DNA of 64,000 nucleotides from Duganella dendranthematis (GCF_012849375.1 NZ_CP051684.1:2418001-2482000), one strand, 5' to 3'; positions 26,244 through 35,918 are shown, counted from the stretch's first letter. Notes: a model not told the origin generated them from the sequence alone. Numbers and translations are program-made.

Positions 26244-29200
26244 ATGCAAGCAGCAGTTTCCTCCGGTTTTACCCCGTTTGCCGCCCTTCAGGCCGAAATC
26301 CTGCGCGACCCGATTCCCCTGCGCGCCGCAGTGACGGCCGCCTATAGAAAAGACGAAATCAGCGCGGTGCAATGGCTGATCGGCCAGCTCAATCAGCACG
26401 ACGAAGTCAGCATTCAGCAGGCGCAGCAACTGGCCCAAAAACTGGTCAGTTCGGTGCGCGCGGAACGCACCCGCGCGTCGGGTGTGGACGCGCTGATGCA
26501 CGAGTTTTCGCTGTCGTCGGACGAGGGTGTGGCGCTGATGTGTCTGGCTGAAGCACTGTTGCGTATTCCCGACAATGCCACTGCGGATCGCCTGATTGCC
26601 GACAAAATCAGCAAGGGCGACTGGCGCAAGCACCTGGGCGAGTCGCCGTCGCTGTTCGTCAATGCCGCTACCTGGGGTCTGCTGATCACTGGCAAGCTGG
26701 TATCGACCAATAGCGAAACCGGCCTGGGCTCGGCGCTGACCAAGCTGATTTCCAAGGGCGGCGAACCGCTGATCCGCAAAGGTGTGGACCTGGCGATGCG
26801 CATGCTGGGTAACCAGTTCGTCACCGGCCAGACCATTGACGAGGCGATCAAGAACGGCCAGGCCAACGAAGCGCGCGGCTACCGCTATTCCTACGACATG
26901 CTGGGCGAGGCCGCGCTGACCGAAGCCGACGCCAGGAATTACTACGCTTCCTACGAAACCGCGATCCACGCGATCGGCAAGGCCTCGAACGGCCGTGGCA
27001 TCCGCAACGGTCCCGGCATTTCGGTAAAACTGTCGGCGCTGCACCCGCGCTACAGCCGCGCCCAGCATCAACGCGTGATGGAAGAACTGCTGCCGCGCGT
27101 GCGCGCGCTGGTACTGCTGGCCAAGCAATACAACATCGGCCTGAATATCGATGCGGAAGAGGCCGATCGCCTGGAATTGTCGCTGGACCTGATGGAAGCG
27201 CTGGCGCACGATCCCGACCTGGCCGGTTTCGAAGGCATCGGCTTCGTGGTGCAGGCATACCAGAAGCGCTGCCCGTTCGTCATCGACTACCTGATCGACC
27301 TGGCCAAGCGCAGCGGCCGTAAATTCATGGTGCGCCTGGTCAAGGGCGCTTACTGGGATGCGGAAATCAAACGCGCCCAGGTGGACGGCATGAGCGGCTA
27401 TCCGGTCTACACCCGCAAGGTCTACACCGACGTCTCCTACTTGGTGTGCGCGCAAAAACTGCTCGGTGCACAAGGCCTGATCTATCCACAGTTTGCCACC
27501 CACAACGCGCAAACCTTGTCGACCATCTACACCTGGGCCAAGCGCGATGGTGTGAACGACTACGAATTCCAGTGCCTGCACGGCATGGGCGAATCGCTGT
27601 ACGACCAGGTGGTGGGCAAGGACAACCTGGACAAGGCCTGCCGCATCTACGCGCCGGTCGGCACCCACGAAACGCTGCTGGCCTACCTGGTGCGCCGCCT
27701 GCTGGAAAACGGCGCCAACTCGTCGTTCGTCAACCAGATCGTTGACGAAGCGATTCCGATCGAGTCGCTGCTGCGCGATCCGGTCGCGGCCGCGCGCGAA
27801 CAGGGCGGCCTGCCGCATCCTGGCATCGCCCTGCCGCTGGATATGTTTGGCGACCGCAAGAACTCGGCCGGTTTCGACCTGGCCAATGAAAACGTGCTGC
27901 GCGATATCTCGGCCGCACTGGCCGAACCACGCAGCTGGCACGCCGCGCCGTTGCTGGCGGGTGGCGTCAGCGCCGGTCAGCCGGTGCAAAACATCACCAA
28001 TCCCGCGCAACGTAGCGATATCGTCGGCCAACTGGTAGAGGCCAGCGCCACCGACGTGGAAGTCGCGCTGACCAGCGCCAGCAACTTCGCCATGGACTGG
28101 CAAACCACCGAACCGGCCGTGCGCGCCGCCGCGCTGCTGAACGCCGCCGACCTGTTCGAAGCCAATGCCGTCGAACTGATGACCTTGGCCATCCGCGAAG
28201 CCGGCAAATCGCTGCCGAACGCGATTGCGGAAATCCGCGAAGCGGTCGACTTCCTGCGCTACTACGCCGGCGAAGTCAGCGGCGCGACCAACACCCTGGC
28301 GCTGGGTCCGGTGACCTGCATCAGCCCGTGGAACTTCCCGCTGGCCATCTTCACCGGCCAGGTGGCCGCCTCGCTGGCGGCCGGCAACGTGGTGCTGGCC
28401 AAGCCGGCCGAGCAAACGCCGCTGATCGCGCACCGCGCGGTCGAGCTGCTGCACGAAGCCGGTATTCCACGCGCCGCGCTGCAATTCCTGCCGGGCCGCG
28501 GCGAAGTGGTCGGCGCCGCGCTGACTGCCGACAGCCGCGTCAAAGGCGTCATCTTCACCGGCTCGACCGAAGTGGCGCAGCTGATCAACCGCACGCTGGC
28601 CAAGCGCGCGACGGCGGAAAACGCCGACATTCCGCTGATCGCCGAAACCGGTGGCCAGAACGCCATGATCGTCGACTCGTCGGCGCTGCCGGAGCAGGTG
28701 GTGCAGGATGCGATCTCGTCCGCCTTCGACAGCGCTGGCCAGCGTTGCTCGGCGCTGCGCGTGCTGTTCCTGCAGGAAGATATTGCCGACAAGACCATCA
28801 AAATGCTCAAAGGCGCGATGCAGGAGCTGAAAGTCGGCTCGCCGGACCGCCTGGTGACCGATATCGGCCCGGTGATCGATGCCGAAGCGCAGCACAACCT
28901 GCTGGCCCACATCAACAAGCTGAAAGCGACGGCGGTCGATTACTACTCGCTGGATCTGCCATCGGAAGTGACAACGGCGGGCACTTTTGTGCCGCCAACC
29001 GTGCTGGAAATTCGCTCGCTGGCCGAGCTAACGCAGGAAGTGTTCGGTCCGGTGATGCACGTGATCCGCTACAAGCGGTCGGACTTGCCGAAAGTGGTCG
29101 AGCAAATCAACGCCAGCGGCTTCGGCCTGACGTTGGGCGTGCATTCGCGCATCGATGAAACCATCGACTACATCACCAGCCGCGCACATGTCGGCAATAT

Positions 29201-29894
29201 CTACGTCAACCGCAACATCGTTGGCGCAGTGGTGGGCGTGCAACCGTTCGGCGGCGAAGGCAAATCCGGCACCGGTCCGAAAGCCGGTGGTCCGCTGTAC
29301 CTGAAACGCCTGCAACGCGGCGCCAGCACGGCGCCGGTGCATGCCCGCGTCGGCACGCCGGCACTGGATGCGTTGGCAGGCTGGGCCAAGCAACACGGCT
29401 ACGAGCGCGCTTCCAGCCTGGCGGAGCAATACAGCCGTTCGACTATGCTCGGCAGTGAGACCATGCTGCCAGGCCCGACAGGCGAGCGCAACACGCTGGC
29501 ACTGGTGTCCCGTGGCTCTGTGGCCTGCATGGCCGGCACGCTGGAAGGCTTGCTGAACCAACTGGCGGCAGTGCTGGCAACCGGCAACACTGCGGTGGTG
29601 TCGGCCGCTACCGCGCATCTGGTGCCGGCGGACTTGCCGTTAGCCGTCAAAGACCGCATCCAGACCGTTACCGACCTGGAAAACTGCGATTTCCAGATCG
29701 CGCTGGTGGAATCGATGATGGCCAAGAGCCAGCACAACGCTTTGGCGGCCCGTAGCGGGGCGCTGGTGGGCCTGATCAGCACGAACGAGGAGAGCAGCAT
29801 CCCTCTGTGGCGTTTGCTCGCTGAGCGCGCTCTGTGCGTGAATACGACGGCAGCCGGCGGCAATGCCAGCCTGATGACGCTCGAAACTGCGTAA
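26244..29894 (+). CDS. putA: bifunctional proline dehydrogenase / L-glutamate gamma-semialdehyde dehydrogenase
   Basis: A 1216-residue enzyme that oxidises proline to glutamate with FAD and NAD+. Order: helical arm (about 1-160), FAD-binding PRODH barrel (about 170-480; VSVKLSALHPRY, FMVRLVKGAYWD), aldehyde dehydrogenase (about 560-1000; ISPWNFPLAIFTGQ, IFTGSTEVAQLIN, catalytic Cys in DSAGQRCSALRVL), then a roughly 200-residue C-terminal domain of type B PutA. The ribbon-helix-helix repressor domain of enteric PutA is missing, so it is bifunctional and must be regulated in trans, probably by the divergent Lrp protein. Confidence 0.97.
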   Translation: MQAAVSSGFTPFAALQAEILRDPIPLRAAVTAAYRKDEISAVQWLIGQLNQHDEVSIQQAQQLAQKLVSSVRAERTRASGVDALMHEFSLSSDEGVALMCLAEALLRIPDNATADRLIADKISKGDWRKHLGESPSLFVNAATWGLLITGKLVSTNSETGLGSALTKLISKGGEPLIRKGVDLAMRMLGNQFVTGQTIDEAIKNGQANEARGYRYSYDMLGEAALTEADARNYYASYETAIHAIGKASNGRGIRNGPGISVKLSALHPRYSRAQHQRVMEELLPRVRALVLLAKQYNIGLNIDAEEADRLELSLDLMEALAHDPDLAGFEGIGFVVQAYQKRCPFVIDYLIDLAKRSGRKFMVRLVKGAYWDAEIKRAQVDGMSGYPVYTRKVYTDVSYLVCAQKLLGAQGLIYPQFATHNAQTLSTIYTWAKRDGVNDYEFQCLHGMGESLYDQVVGKDNLDKACRIYAPVGTHETLLAYLVRRLLENGANSSFVNQIVDEAIPIESLLRDPVAAAREQGGLPHPGIALPLDMFGDRKNSAGFDLANENVLRDISAALAEPRSWHAAPLLAGGVSAGQPVQNITNPAQRSDIVGQLVEASATDVEVALTSASNFAMDWQTTEPAVRAAALLNAADLFEANAVELMTLAIREAGKSLPNAIAEIREAVDFLRYYAGEVSGATNTLALGPVTCISPWNFPLAIFTGQVAASLAAGNVVLAKPAEQTPLIAHRAVELLHEAGIPRAALQFLPGRGEVVGAALTADSRVKGVIFTGSTEVAQLINRTLAKRATAENADIPLIAETGGQNAMIVDSSALPEQVVQDAISSAFDSAGQRCSALRVLFLQEDIADKTIKMLKGAMQELKVGSPDRLVTDIGPVIDAEAQHNLLAHINKLKATAVDYYSLDLPSEVTTAGTFVPPTVLEIRSLAELTQEVFGPVMHVIRYKRSDLPKVVEQINASGFGLTLGVHSRIDETIDYITSRAHVGNIYVNRNIVGAVVGVQPFGGEGKSGTGPKAGGPLYLKRLQRGASTAPVHARVGTPALDALAGWAKQHGYERASSLAEQYSRSTMLGSETMLPGPTGERNTLALVSRGSVACMAGTLEGLLNQLAAVLATGNTAVVSAATAHLVPADLPLAVKDRIQTVTDLENCDFQIALVESMMAKSQHNALAARSGALVGLISTNEESSIPLWRLLAERALCVNTTAAGGNASLMTLETA

Positions 29895-29913
29895 TTTCGA
29901 TCAGAAACAGCTC

Positions 29914-29939
29914 AAAGCCGGGTTCGCCCGGCTTTTTTT
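29914..29939 (+). terminator. putA rho-independent terminator
   Basis: A perfect 9-bp stem AAAGCCGGG, loop TTCG, CCCGGCTTT is followed by seven T. It overlaps the stop region of the convergent mtnN. Confidence 0.9.
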
Positions 29940-30624
29940 ACGCCTTGCAGAAATTCTGGATCACATCAAATGCGTAGCGCGAGGCGACGGTTTTGATGAA
30001 ATGCATGAAATCTACCGCAGCGTCATCGTTGGCGTTGTCTGAGATTGTTCTGATCACGGCAATCGGTATTCCCAGCTCAAAACACACTTGGGCGACCGCT
30101 GCGCCTTCCATTTCCACTGCCAATAAATCAGGCAACGCTGCTTTCAGCGTCTGGATCTGGCCCAATTTGCCTATAAATTGATCACCGCTGCCGATCAATC
30201 CGCGATGTACACGCGTGATTGTCGATGCAGCGCCAACCAATCTGTCCGTCAAAGCGACGTCTGTGGCAAAGCTGGACAAGCCGGTCAGCGGAATTTCAAA
30301 TCTTGGAAACAGCGGGCTGGCATCGAAATCATGCTGGATCAAACTATCGGCTACCACGATATCGCCGACTTTCACGTTTTTATCTCCGCTTCCAGCGACG
30401 CCGGTGAAGACGATGTGTGTAACTCCGAACTTTTCCACAAGGATTGCAGCTGTCATTGCTGCAGCAACCTTGCCTATACGCGATAAAACGCACACAGCGT
30501 CGATTTCCCACAGTTTCCCGGCCGTGTACTCCCTCATGCCATGAACGTGCCTGGCGGGGCTCTGAAGGGCCTCTATCAGCCCCTGCTGTTCTTCAGCCAA
30601 CGCACTGATGATGCCTAAACGCAT
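29938..30624 (-). CDS. mtnN: 5'-methylthioadenosine/S-adenosylhomocysteine nucleosidase
   Basis: A 228-residue nucleoside hydrolase that cleaves adenine from MTA and SAH, in methionine salvage and after polyamine synthesis. Seen: start MRLGIISALAEEQQGLIEAL with the catalytic Glu region, GVAGSGDKNVKVGDIV, and LLAVEMEGAAVAQVC with the ribose-binding Met-Glu pair, then the catalytic Asp in RTISDNAND. Two spermidine-pathway genes lie at the other end of the window, which would produce MTA, but they are far away and not coregulated by position. Confidence 0.95.
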   Translation of the reverse strand: MRLGIISALAEEQQGLIEALQSPARHVHGMREYTAGKLWEIDAVCVLSRIGKVAAAMTAAILVEKFGVTHIVFTGVAGSGDKNVKVGDIVVADSLIQHDFDASPLFPRFEIPLTGLSSFATDVALTDRLVGAASTITRVHRGLIGSGDQFIGKLGQIQTLKAALPDLLAVEMEGAAVAQVCFELGIPIAVIRTISDNANDDAAVDFMHFIKTVASRYAFDVIQNFCKA

Positions 30625-30803
30625 GCTTTTCCTTCAAATTTTGAGTTATCGCTGTGGAGATCCAAGGCTTTTTCCACAACGCGTAGCGAAAAAAAGTGAA
30701 TTTTAAGGCGTTTCTTGTGGTCTGTAGGGCTTTCAAACATCAAACAGCCGTCCTATTCCGCCTGCGGCTTTTCCGACGTTATGCTTTTAGTTGTTTACAA
30801 AAG

Positions 30804-31014
30804 GTTTATATAAACATAGTGGTAGTAGTAAACGTGCATATAACTGTGGATAAGTCATGTATACGTTTACAAATCATCTGTTTACAGCGTAAACAACGTG
30901 CTGCATAAGCGCTGTATCAGCTCAGGAACAGTTTTTGGATAAAATAGTGGCCTGTGGTTAAAAGAGGTGCTTAGCCACATCTCATCCTGTGGATATCCAA
31001 TCACTTATACACAG
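30804..31014 (+). repeat. origin-like module, copy 1 (DnaA boxes, GTTTAC repeats)
   Basis: The spacer between mtnN and the GGDEF gene holds a module related to 33024-33243 at a constant offset of 2220-2222 bases. Landmarks: ATATAAACATAGTGGTAGT at 30808, DnaA box TGTGGATAA at 30845, GTTTAC at 30880, GATAAAA block at 30926-30944, TGTGGATAT at 30988 and TTATACACA at 31005. GTTTAC or GTAAAC hexamers also occur at 30793, 30828, 30865 and 30889. A palindrome GTTTATATAAAC begins it. The module runs into the last codons of the GGDEF gene. No gene lies in 30625-31000. Confidence 0.6.
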
Positions 31015-32953
31015 TCTCGGTGTTTTTTTCGCCTGAATTGGCATAATTGCAGCGATTTCGACCCTTTTGCTTGGCGCCATACATCGCTTTGTCGGCGCTT
31101 TTCATCAAACTATCGGCATCCGCACCGTCATGCGGGTATAAAGCGATGCCGATGCTGCTCGAAATTTGGGCAATGTCTTCGCCCAGCTGGAACGGCGCGC
31201 TCATTTTCTTGAGAATTTCCTGCGCAGTGCGCTCGACGTCGGCCGGTTTGCGCAATTCGCTGAGAATCACGGTGAACTCATCCCCACCTAACCTGGCCAC
31301 GATATCGCTGGTGCGCACGCAGCTGAGCAGGCGATTTGCCACTTGTTTGAGCAGCACGTCGCCCTTGTCATGGCCAAGCGTGTCGTTAATTTCCTTGAAG
31401 TAGTCCAGATCGACAAACACCAGCGCCATCGGCAGCTGCGAACGGTCGGTTTTTTTCATTTCCTGGCGTAGATGCTCGTACAGCATGTTCCGATTCGGCA
31501 AGCCGGTGAGGGTGTCGAAGTTGGCCTGGCGCCAGATCAGCTCCTCGGAAGCTTTTTTCTGCGTGATGTCGCTCAGCAAAGCGACGTAGCGGAAGGGATT
31601 GCCTTGCTCATCGTAGACGGCGTTGACCACCATCGAGGCCAGGAACTCCTCGCCGTCCTTGCTTTGTTGCCACAATTCGCCGTTCCAATGGCCCGTATCC
31701 CTCACACACGCAAAAATTTCATCGAAAAATTCCTGATCATGGCGGTGCGAGGCCAATTCGTAGGCACGATGACCGATTAATTCTTTCTCCGTGTACCCGC
31801 TCAGCAGCGAAAATGCCGGATTGATGGTCAGGATCTGGCCATTGGCGTCCACCACCATCATGCCTTCGCCGCTGTTTTGGAACAGTAGCGACGCCAGTTT
31901 CATCGATTCTTCGTTGACCAGCAGCTGGCGTTCCATTTCACGGCTCGCGCTGTACAGCGTGCGGTAACGTAATTCGCGTTCTTCCTGGCGCCTGTAGGTG
32001 CGCAGTGAAAAATGGCCGGCACTGATCATCAGCAACAACAAAATCGCCAGTCCAGCACCGGCAGTCAGGTAGTTTTGTTGCAGCAGACGGTTGGTTTCCG
32101 AGTCATTGCTTCCCACAACGATGATCAACGGCAGGCCATCAATTACGCGATAACTAAAAATCCGGCTCAGGTTGTCGATCACGCTGAAGGTTTTGTAAGT
32201 ACCGGCCTTGGCTTGACGCACGCCGTCGAACAAGGCTGTGTTGCTCAGATCTCGTGCGAAGGCCTGTTCAAAATTGGGCACGCGAGCAATGACTTTGCCG
32301 CCAGCGTGAACCAGCGTGATCGAGATATCCGTATTGAAGCGCGAGTTTTCAAATACTGTGACGTAACGGTCGACGTTGACTGGCGCTGCAACCACGCCCA
32401 GGAATTCGCCGGTGGCCGTTTCTACGCGACGACTGAGGAAAAACAGCCGTTTTTTGCTGATTTTGCCGACCGCAGGTTCGCCAATGAACAGCTTGTCCTT
32501 GTAGCTATTGCTCAAATGGATTTTGAAATAGTCGCGGTCTGCATACGAGGCGCCGATGACGCTGTTGCCGATCGACGTAGCGATCGCGTTGCCTTTCGGA
32601 TCGATAAAAGTGATCCAGTAATCGCTGTTGACATTGGCTCCGCGTGAAGAAAGCAGGTCCGTCATGGTTGTTGGCGAACGACTTTGCTTTGCAGACAGCA
32701 CTTTGATGGCGTTGGCAAAGCTGATCAGCGACAAATCCACCGATTGAATCGAGTACAGCACGTGCGCTTCCATCGCTTTGACGTAATGCTCGGTTTGGGT
32801 TTGGACGGCGAGTTCGCGTTCCAGGTAGGCAGTGCGGAATTGGCTGATGACCACAGCAATGGCAAGTGCTGCCATCGACAACAGGCCAGCGATCAGGCGT
32901 CGTCGAAATCGCAGATAAGCAGGCGACCTGGAGTTTGTGTGTGGTGAGAACAA
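31001..32953 (-). CDS. membrane-bound diguanylate cyclase with Cache, PAS and GGDEF domains
   Basis: A 650-residue c-di-GMP synthase. Order: TM1 (about 18-38), extracytoplasmic Cache-type sensor (about 45-285), TM2 (about 290-310), PAS (about 355-480, MVVDANGQILTINPAFSLLS) and GGDEF (about 485-640). The active-site GGDEF at 556 is intact and the inhibitory I-site RTSD at 547 has the right five-residue spacing, so synthase activity with feedback inhibition is expected; no EAL domain. The start is TTG at 32953 with GGAG upstream. It lies between two related origin-like modules. Confidence 0.93.
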   Translation of the reverse strand: MFSPHTNSRSPAYLRFRRRLIAGLLSMAALAIAVVISQFRTAYLERELAVQTQTEHYVKAMEAHVLYSIQSVDLSLISFANAIKVLSAKQSRSPTTMTDLLSSRGANVNSDYWITFIDPKGNAIATSIGNSVIGASYADRDYFKIHLSNSYKDKLFIGEPAVGKISKKRLFFLSRRVETATGEFLGVVAAPVNVDRYVTVFENSRFNTDISITLVHAGGKVIARVPNFEQAFARDLSNTALFDGVRQAKAGTYKTFSVIDNLSRIFSYRVIDGLPLIIVVGSNDSETNRLLQQNYLTAGAGLAILLLLMISAGHFSLRTYRRQEERELRYRTLYSASREMERQLLVNEESMKLASLLFQNSGEGMMVVDANGQILTINPAFSLLSGYTEKELIGHRAYELASHRHDQEFFDEIFACVRDTGHWNGELWQQSKDGEEFLASMVVNAVYDEQGNPFRYVALLSDITQKKASEELIWRQANFDTLTGLPNRNMLYEHLRQEMKKTDRSQLPMALVFVDLDYFKEINDTLGHDKGDVLLKQVANRLLSCVRTSDIVARLGGDEFTVILSELRKPADVERTAQEILKKMSAPFQLGEDIAQISSSIGIALYPHDGADADSLMKSADKAMYGAKQKGRNRCNYANSGEKNTETVYK

Positions 32954-33023
32954 AACATCTCCGATTGAAGCTGTTTGTTTGACAAGACCAGTATATCGGA
33001 GGTTTTATGGTTTACTCTAAAGA

Positions 33024-33243
33024 TGTAATATAAAAATAGTGATAGTTGTTAACACCGACACTTTTCTGTGGATAACTGCTCATTTTGGATTAAAATCAGC
33101 CGTTTACGAGCTTTATAAACAGTCGCGTAAACCTTGTATGAGCGAAGAACTGTTTTGGGATAAAAAAAGTCGTCCAGAACATTCGTTTGTTTACTCACAT
33201 TTGGCACCTGTGGATATCCATATGCTTATCCACAGCCGTAAAC
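33024..33243 (+). repeat. origin-like module, copy 2 (DnaA boxes, GTTTAC repeats)
   Basis: The 300-base spacer between the GGDEF start and the nitronate monooxygenase start carries the second module. Landmarks: ATATAAAAATAGTGATAGT at 33028, TGTGGATAA at 33067, GTTTAC at 33102, GATAAAA block at 33147-33165, TGTGGATAT at 33209 and a perfect TTATCCACA at 33226. GTTTAC or GTAAAC also occurs at 33010, 33127, 33189 and 33238. Landmarks agree with copy 1 at 17 of 19 positions in the two longest blocks; the intervening sequence is diverged. The promoters of both flanking genes must lie inside it. Confidence 0.6.
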
Positions 33244-33253
33244 AGGGGAATTG

Positions 33254-34291
33254 ATGTCATTAACATCTGTTTTTCCGCATCCCATCGTCCAGGGACCGAC
33301 CGCTGGCGGTTTCAACACGCCCGCGCAAATTGCTGCTGTCTCCAACGCTGGCGGGCTGGGTTCGCTGGCCTGTTCCTTGTTGTCGCCAGACGCGATTCGC
33401 GACCAAACTGCGCAGATCCGCGCGCTCACCGACCGGCCTTTTTGCCTCAATTTTTTCGTTCAGGAGACGCCAAATCCGTCTGCGGATGAGGTGGAACGGG
33501 CCAAAGAATGGTTGAAACCGGCCTGGTCTTCGCTGGGCTGGACGGGGTTGCCGACGCCGGCCAAATGGTGCGAGGATTTCGCGCCGCAATTTGAAACGCT
33601 GATCGCCTTGCGGCCGGCCGTGGCCAGTTTTACCTTCGGCATTCTGACTGTGGAGCAAATCCAGCGCTTGCATGAGGCCGGCATTTTCGTGATCGGCACC
33701 GTGACGCACGTTGATGAGGCGCTGGCCTGGGAAAGCCGGGGCGCCGATGCGGTAATTGCATCCGGCGTGGAGTCGGGCGGACATCGCGGCACCTTCATCG
33801 GCGCACAGGAAAATGCCACGCTGGGAACATTTGAATTGCTGCCTGCCGTAGTGGCGGCGGTGAATATTCCGGTGATTGCCGCCGGTGGCATCATGGACGG
33901 GGCCGATATCCGCCGCGCGCTGGCGGCCGGTGCGCAAGCGGTGCAGATGGGAACGGCGTTCCTGGTCTGTGACGAGTCCAGTATCGGCGCCGCCTATAAG
34001 CAGCGCTTGCTGACGGCCGGTGACCACCCTACTAAATTGACGCGTACGTTTTCTGGCCGCTATGCACGCGGACTGGAAAACCGTTTCATTCAGCAAATGG
34101 CTGCTAACGAACGTTTACTGCCGTTATATCCTGTTCAAAACGCATTAACGTCACCAATAAGAGCCGAAGCGGCCAAACGTGGCGAGACCGAACTGATGTC
34201 GCTCTGGTGCGGCACCGGCGTATCCCGTGCGCGGGCTTTGCCGGCGGCGAAATTGGTGGAGACTTTGCTGGCGGAGATCAGCGCGCAATAA
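33254..34291 (+). CDS. nitronate monooxygenase (2-nitropropane dioxygenase family)
   Basis: A 345-residue FMN-dependent TIM-barrel enzyme that detoxifies alkyl nitronates such as propionate-3-nitronate. Seen: IVQGPTAGGFNTPAQIAAVS and GGLGSL at the N-terminus, ASGVESGGHRG with the catalytic histidine, and AAGGIMDGADIRRALAAGAQ with VQMGTAF for FMN phosphate. The ATG at 33254 has AGGGGA upstream. A GMC oxidoreductase follows after 16 bases, so the two are likely cotranscribed. Confidence 0.92.
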   Translation: MSLTSVFPHPIVQGPTAGGFNTPAQIAAVSNAGGLGSLACSLLSPDAIRDQTAQIRALTDRPFCLNFFVQETPNPSADEVERAKEWLKPAWSSLGWTGLPTPAKWCEDFAPQFETLIALRPAVASFTFGILTVEQIQRLHEAGIFVIGTVTHVDEALAWESRGADAVIASGVESGGHRGTFIGAQENATLGTFELLPAVVAAVNIPVIAAGGIMDGADIRRALAAGAQAVQMGTAFLVCDESSIGAAYKQRLLTAGDHPTKLTRTFSGRYARGLENRFIQQMAANERLLPLYPVQNALTSPIRAEAAKRGETELMSLWCGTGVSRARALPAAKLVETLLAEISAQ

Positions 34292-34307
34292 CACGAGGAG
34301 ACCGTTT

Positions 34308-35918
34308 TTGGAATCAGCAGGCAGCTACGATTACATCATCATCGGCGCTGGCTCGGCTGGCTGCGTTCTGGCCAACCGGCTCAGCGCCGACAAAGACACC
34401 GAAGTCCTGCTGATCGAGGCGGGCGGCCGTGACGATTATGTGTGGATTCACATTCCGGTCGGCTATTTGCATTGCATCGACAATCCCCGCACCGACTGGA
34501 AATTCCGCACCGAGGCCGATCCCGGCCTGGGCGGCCGCAGCCTGTTGTACCCGCGCGGCAAAGTGCTCGGCGGCAGCTCTTCGATCAACGGCATGATCTA
34601 CATGCGTGGCCAAGCTGGCGACTACGACCGCTGGGCCGAAATCACCGGCGATGACAGCTGGCGCTGGGAGTCTGTGCTGCCGCTGTTCAAGAAGAGTGAG
34701 GACTACCACGGCGGCGCGTCAGAATTCCATGGCACAGGCGGTTTGTGGCGCGTGGAAAAACAGCGTTTGTCCTGGCAGATACTGGACGCGTTCCGCGACG
34801 CCGCCGAGCAGACCGGCATCCAGAAAGTGGACGATTTCAACCGCGGCGACAACGCCGGCTGCGGCTATTTCGACGTCAATCAAAAACGCGGCATCCGCTG
34901 GAATACCGCCAAGGCCTTTCTGAGGCCGGCGGCGCGGCGGCCCAATCTGACCATCATGACCGGGTGTCACGTGGAACGTTTGCAGATCGAAAACGGCGCG
35001 TGTACCGGCGTGATTTTCACCGGCGGCGGCACACAATTTACTGCCGGCGCGCGCAAGGAAACCCTGCTGGCGGCAGGCGCCATTGGCAGTCCGCAAATTT
35101 TGCAATGCTCCGGCATCGGTCCGGCGGCGCGCTTGCATGAACTCGGCATCACGCCGCTGGTCGACCTGCCAGGCGTCGGTGAAAACCTGCAAGACCATCT
35201 GCAACTGCGCATGATTTACAAGCTGGGCGGTAGCGCGCGCACCTTGAATACCATGGCTTCCAACTGGTTCGGCAAGATGCGCATCGGCCTTGAGTATGCG
35301 ATGTTCCAGAGCGGGCCGATGTCGATGGCGCCGTCGCAGCTGGGGGCGTTTGCGCGCTCCAGCGCCAGCGAAGCGACGCCAAATTTGGAGTACCACGTGC
35401 AGCCACTGTCGCTGGAAAAGTTTGGCGATCCTTTGCACACTTTCCCGGCCTTCACGGCCAGCGTGTGCAATCTGCGGCCGACGTCGCGCGGCCATGTGCG
35501 CATCGCCAGCGCCGATCCGTATGCGCCGCCGAAGATTTCGCCGATGTATTTGAGCACGCCGGAAGACCGCAAGGTGGCGGCGGAAGCGCTCACGCTGACC
35601 CGCAAAATAGTCGCCGCACCGGCGCTGAAAGCGTACGCGCCGGAAGAGTACAAGCCCGGCCTCCACTATCGCACCGAGGAGGAACTGGCCGAGGCAGCGA
35701 GTATCATCGGCACCACAATTTTCCATCCGGTCGGCACCTGCAAGATGGGCCGCGCCGACGATCCGGCGGCGGTGGTCGACAGTCAATTGCGCGTAAAAGG
35801 CGTCAGCGGATTGCGGGTGGTGGATGCGTCCGTCATGCCTTTCATCACCTCTGGAAACACCAATTCGCCGACGATCATGATTGCGGAAAAAGCCGCCCAG
35901 CTAATCCGCACCGCTTGA
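34308..35918 (+). CDS. GMC family oxidoreductase (choline dehydrogenase-like)
   Basis: A 536-residue FAD flavoprotein. Seen: Rossmann start YDYIIIGAGSAGCVLANRLS, the GMC signature PRGKVLGGSSSINGMIYMRG, and the C-terminal FHPVGTCKMG with catalytic His followed by LRVVDASVMPFITSGNTNSP. The family oxidises choline, alkyl alcohols or sugars; the substrate is undecided. The start is TTG at 34308, supported by GAGGAG eight bases upstream and by the Rossmann N-terminus; the longer frame overlaps the preceding gene. The short imperfect inverted repeat ATCTAGATC / GATCTAGA lies in the spacer that follows. Confidence 0.93.
   Translation: MESAGSYDYIIIGAGSAGCVLANRLSADKDTEVLLIEAGGRDDYVWIHIPVGYLHCIDNPRTDWKFRTEADPGLGGRSLLYPRGKVLGGSSSINGMIYMRGQAGDYDRWAEITGDDSWRWESVLPLFKKSEDYHGGASEFHGTGGLWRVEKQRLSWQILDAFRDAAEQTGIQKVDDFNRGDNAGCGYFDVNQKRGIRWNTAKAFLRPAARRPNLTIMTGCHVERLQIENGACTGVIFTGGGTQFTAGARKETLLAAGAIGSPQILQCSGIGPAARLHELGITPLVDLPGVGENLQDHLQLRMIYKLGGSARTLNTMASNWFGKMRIGLEYAMFQSGPMSMAPSQLGAFARSSASEATPNLEYHVQPLSLEKFGDPLHTFPAFTASVCNLRPTSRGHVRIASADPYAPPKISPMYLSTPEDRKVAAEALTLTRKIVAAPALKAYAPEEYKPGLHYRTEEELAEAASIIGTTIFHPVGTCKMGRADDPAAVVDSQLRVKGVSGLRVVDASVMPFITSGNTNSPTIMIAEKAAQLIRTA

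Noticed and set aside
26163..28910. Long minus-strand open frame (915 codons) opposite putA
   Set aside because: Shadow of putA codon bias; low-complexity composition and no recognisable motif.
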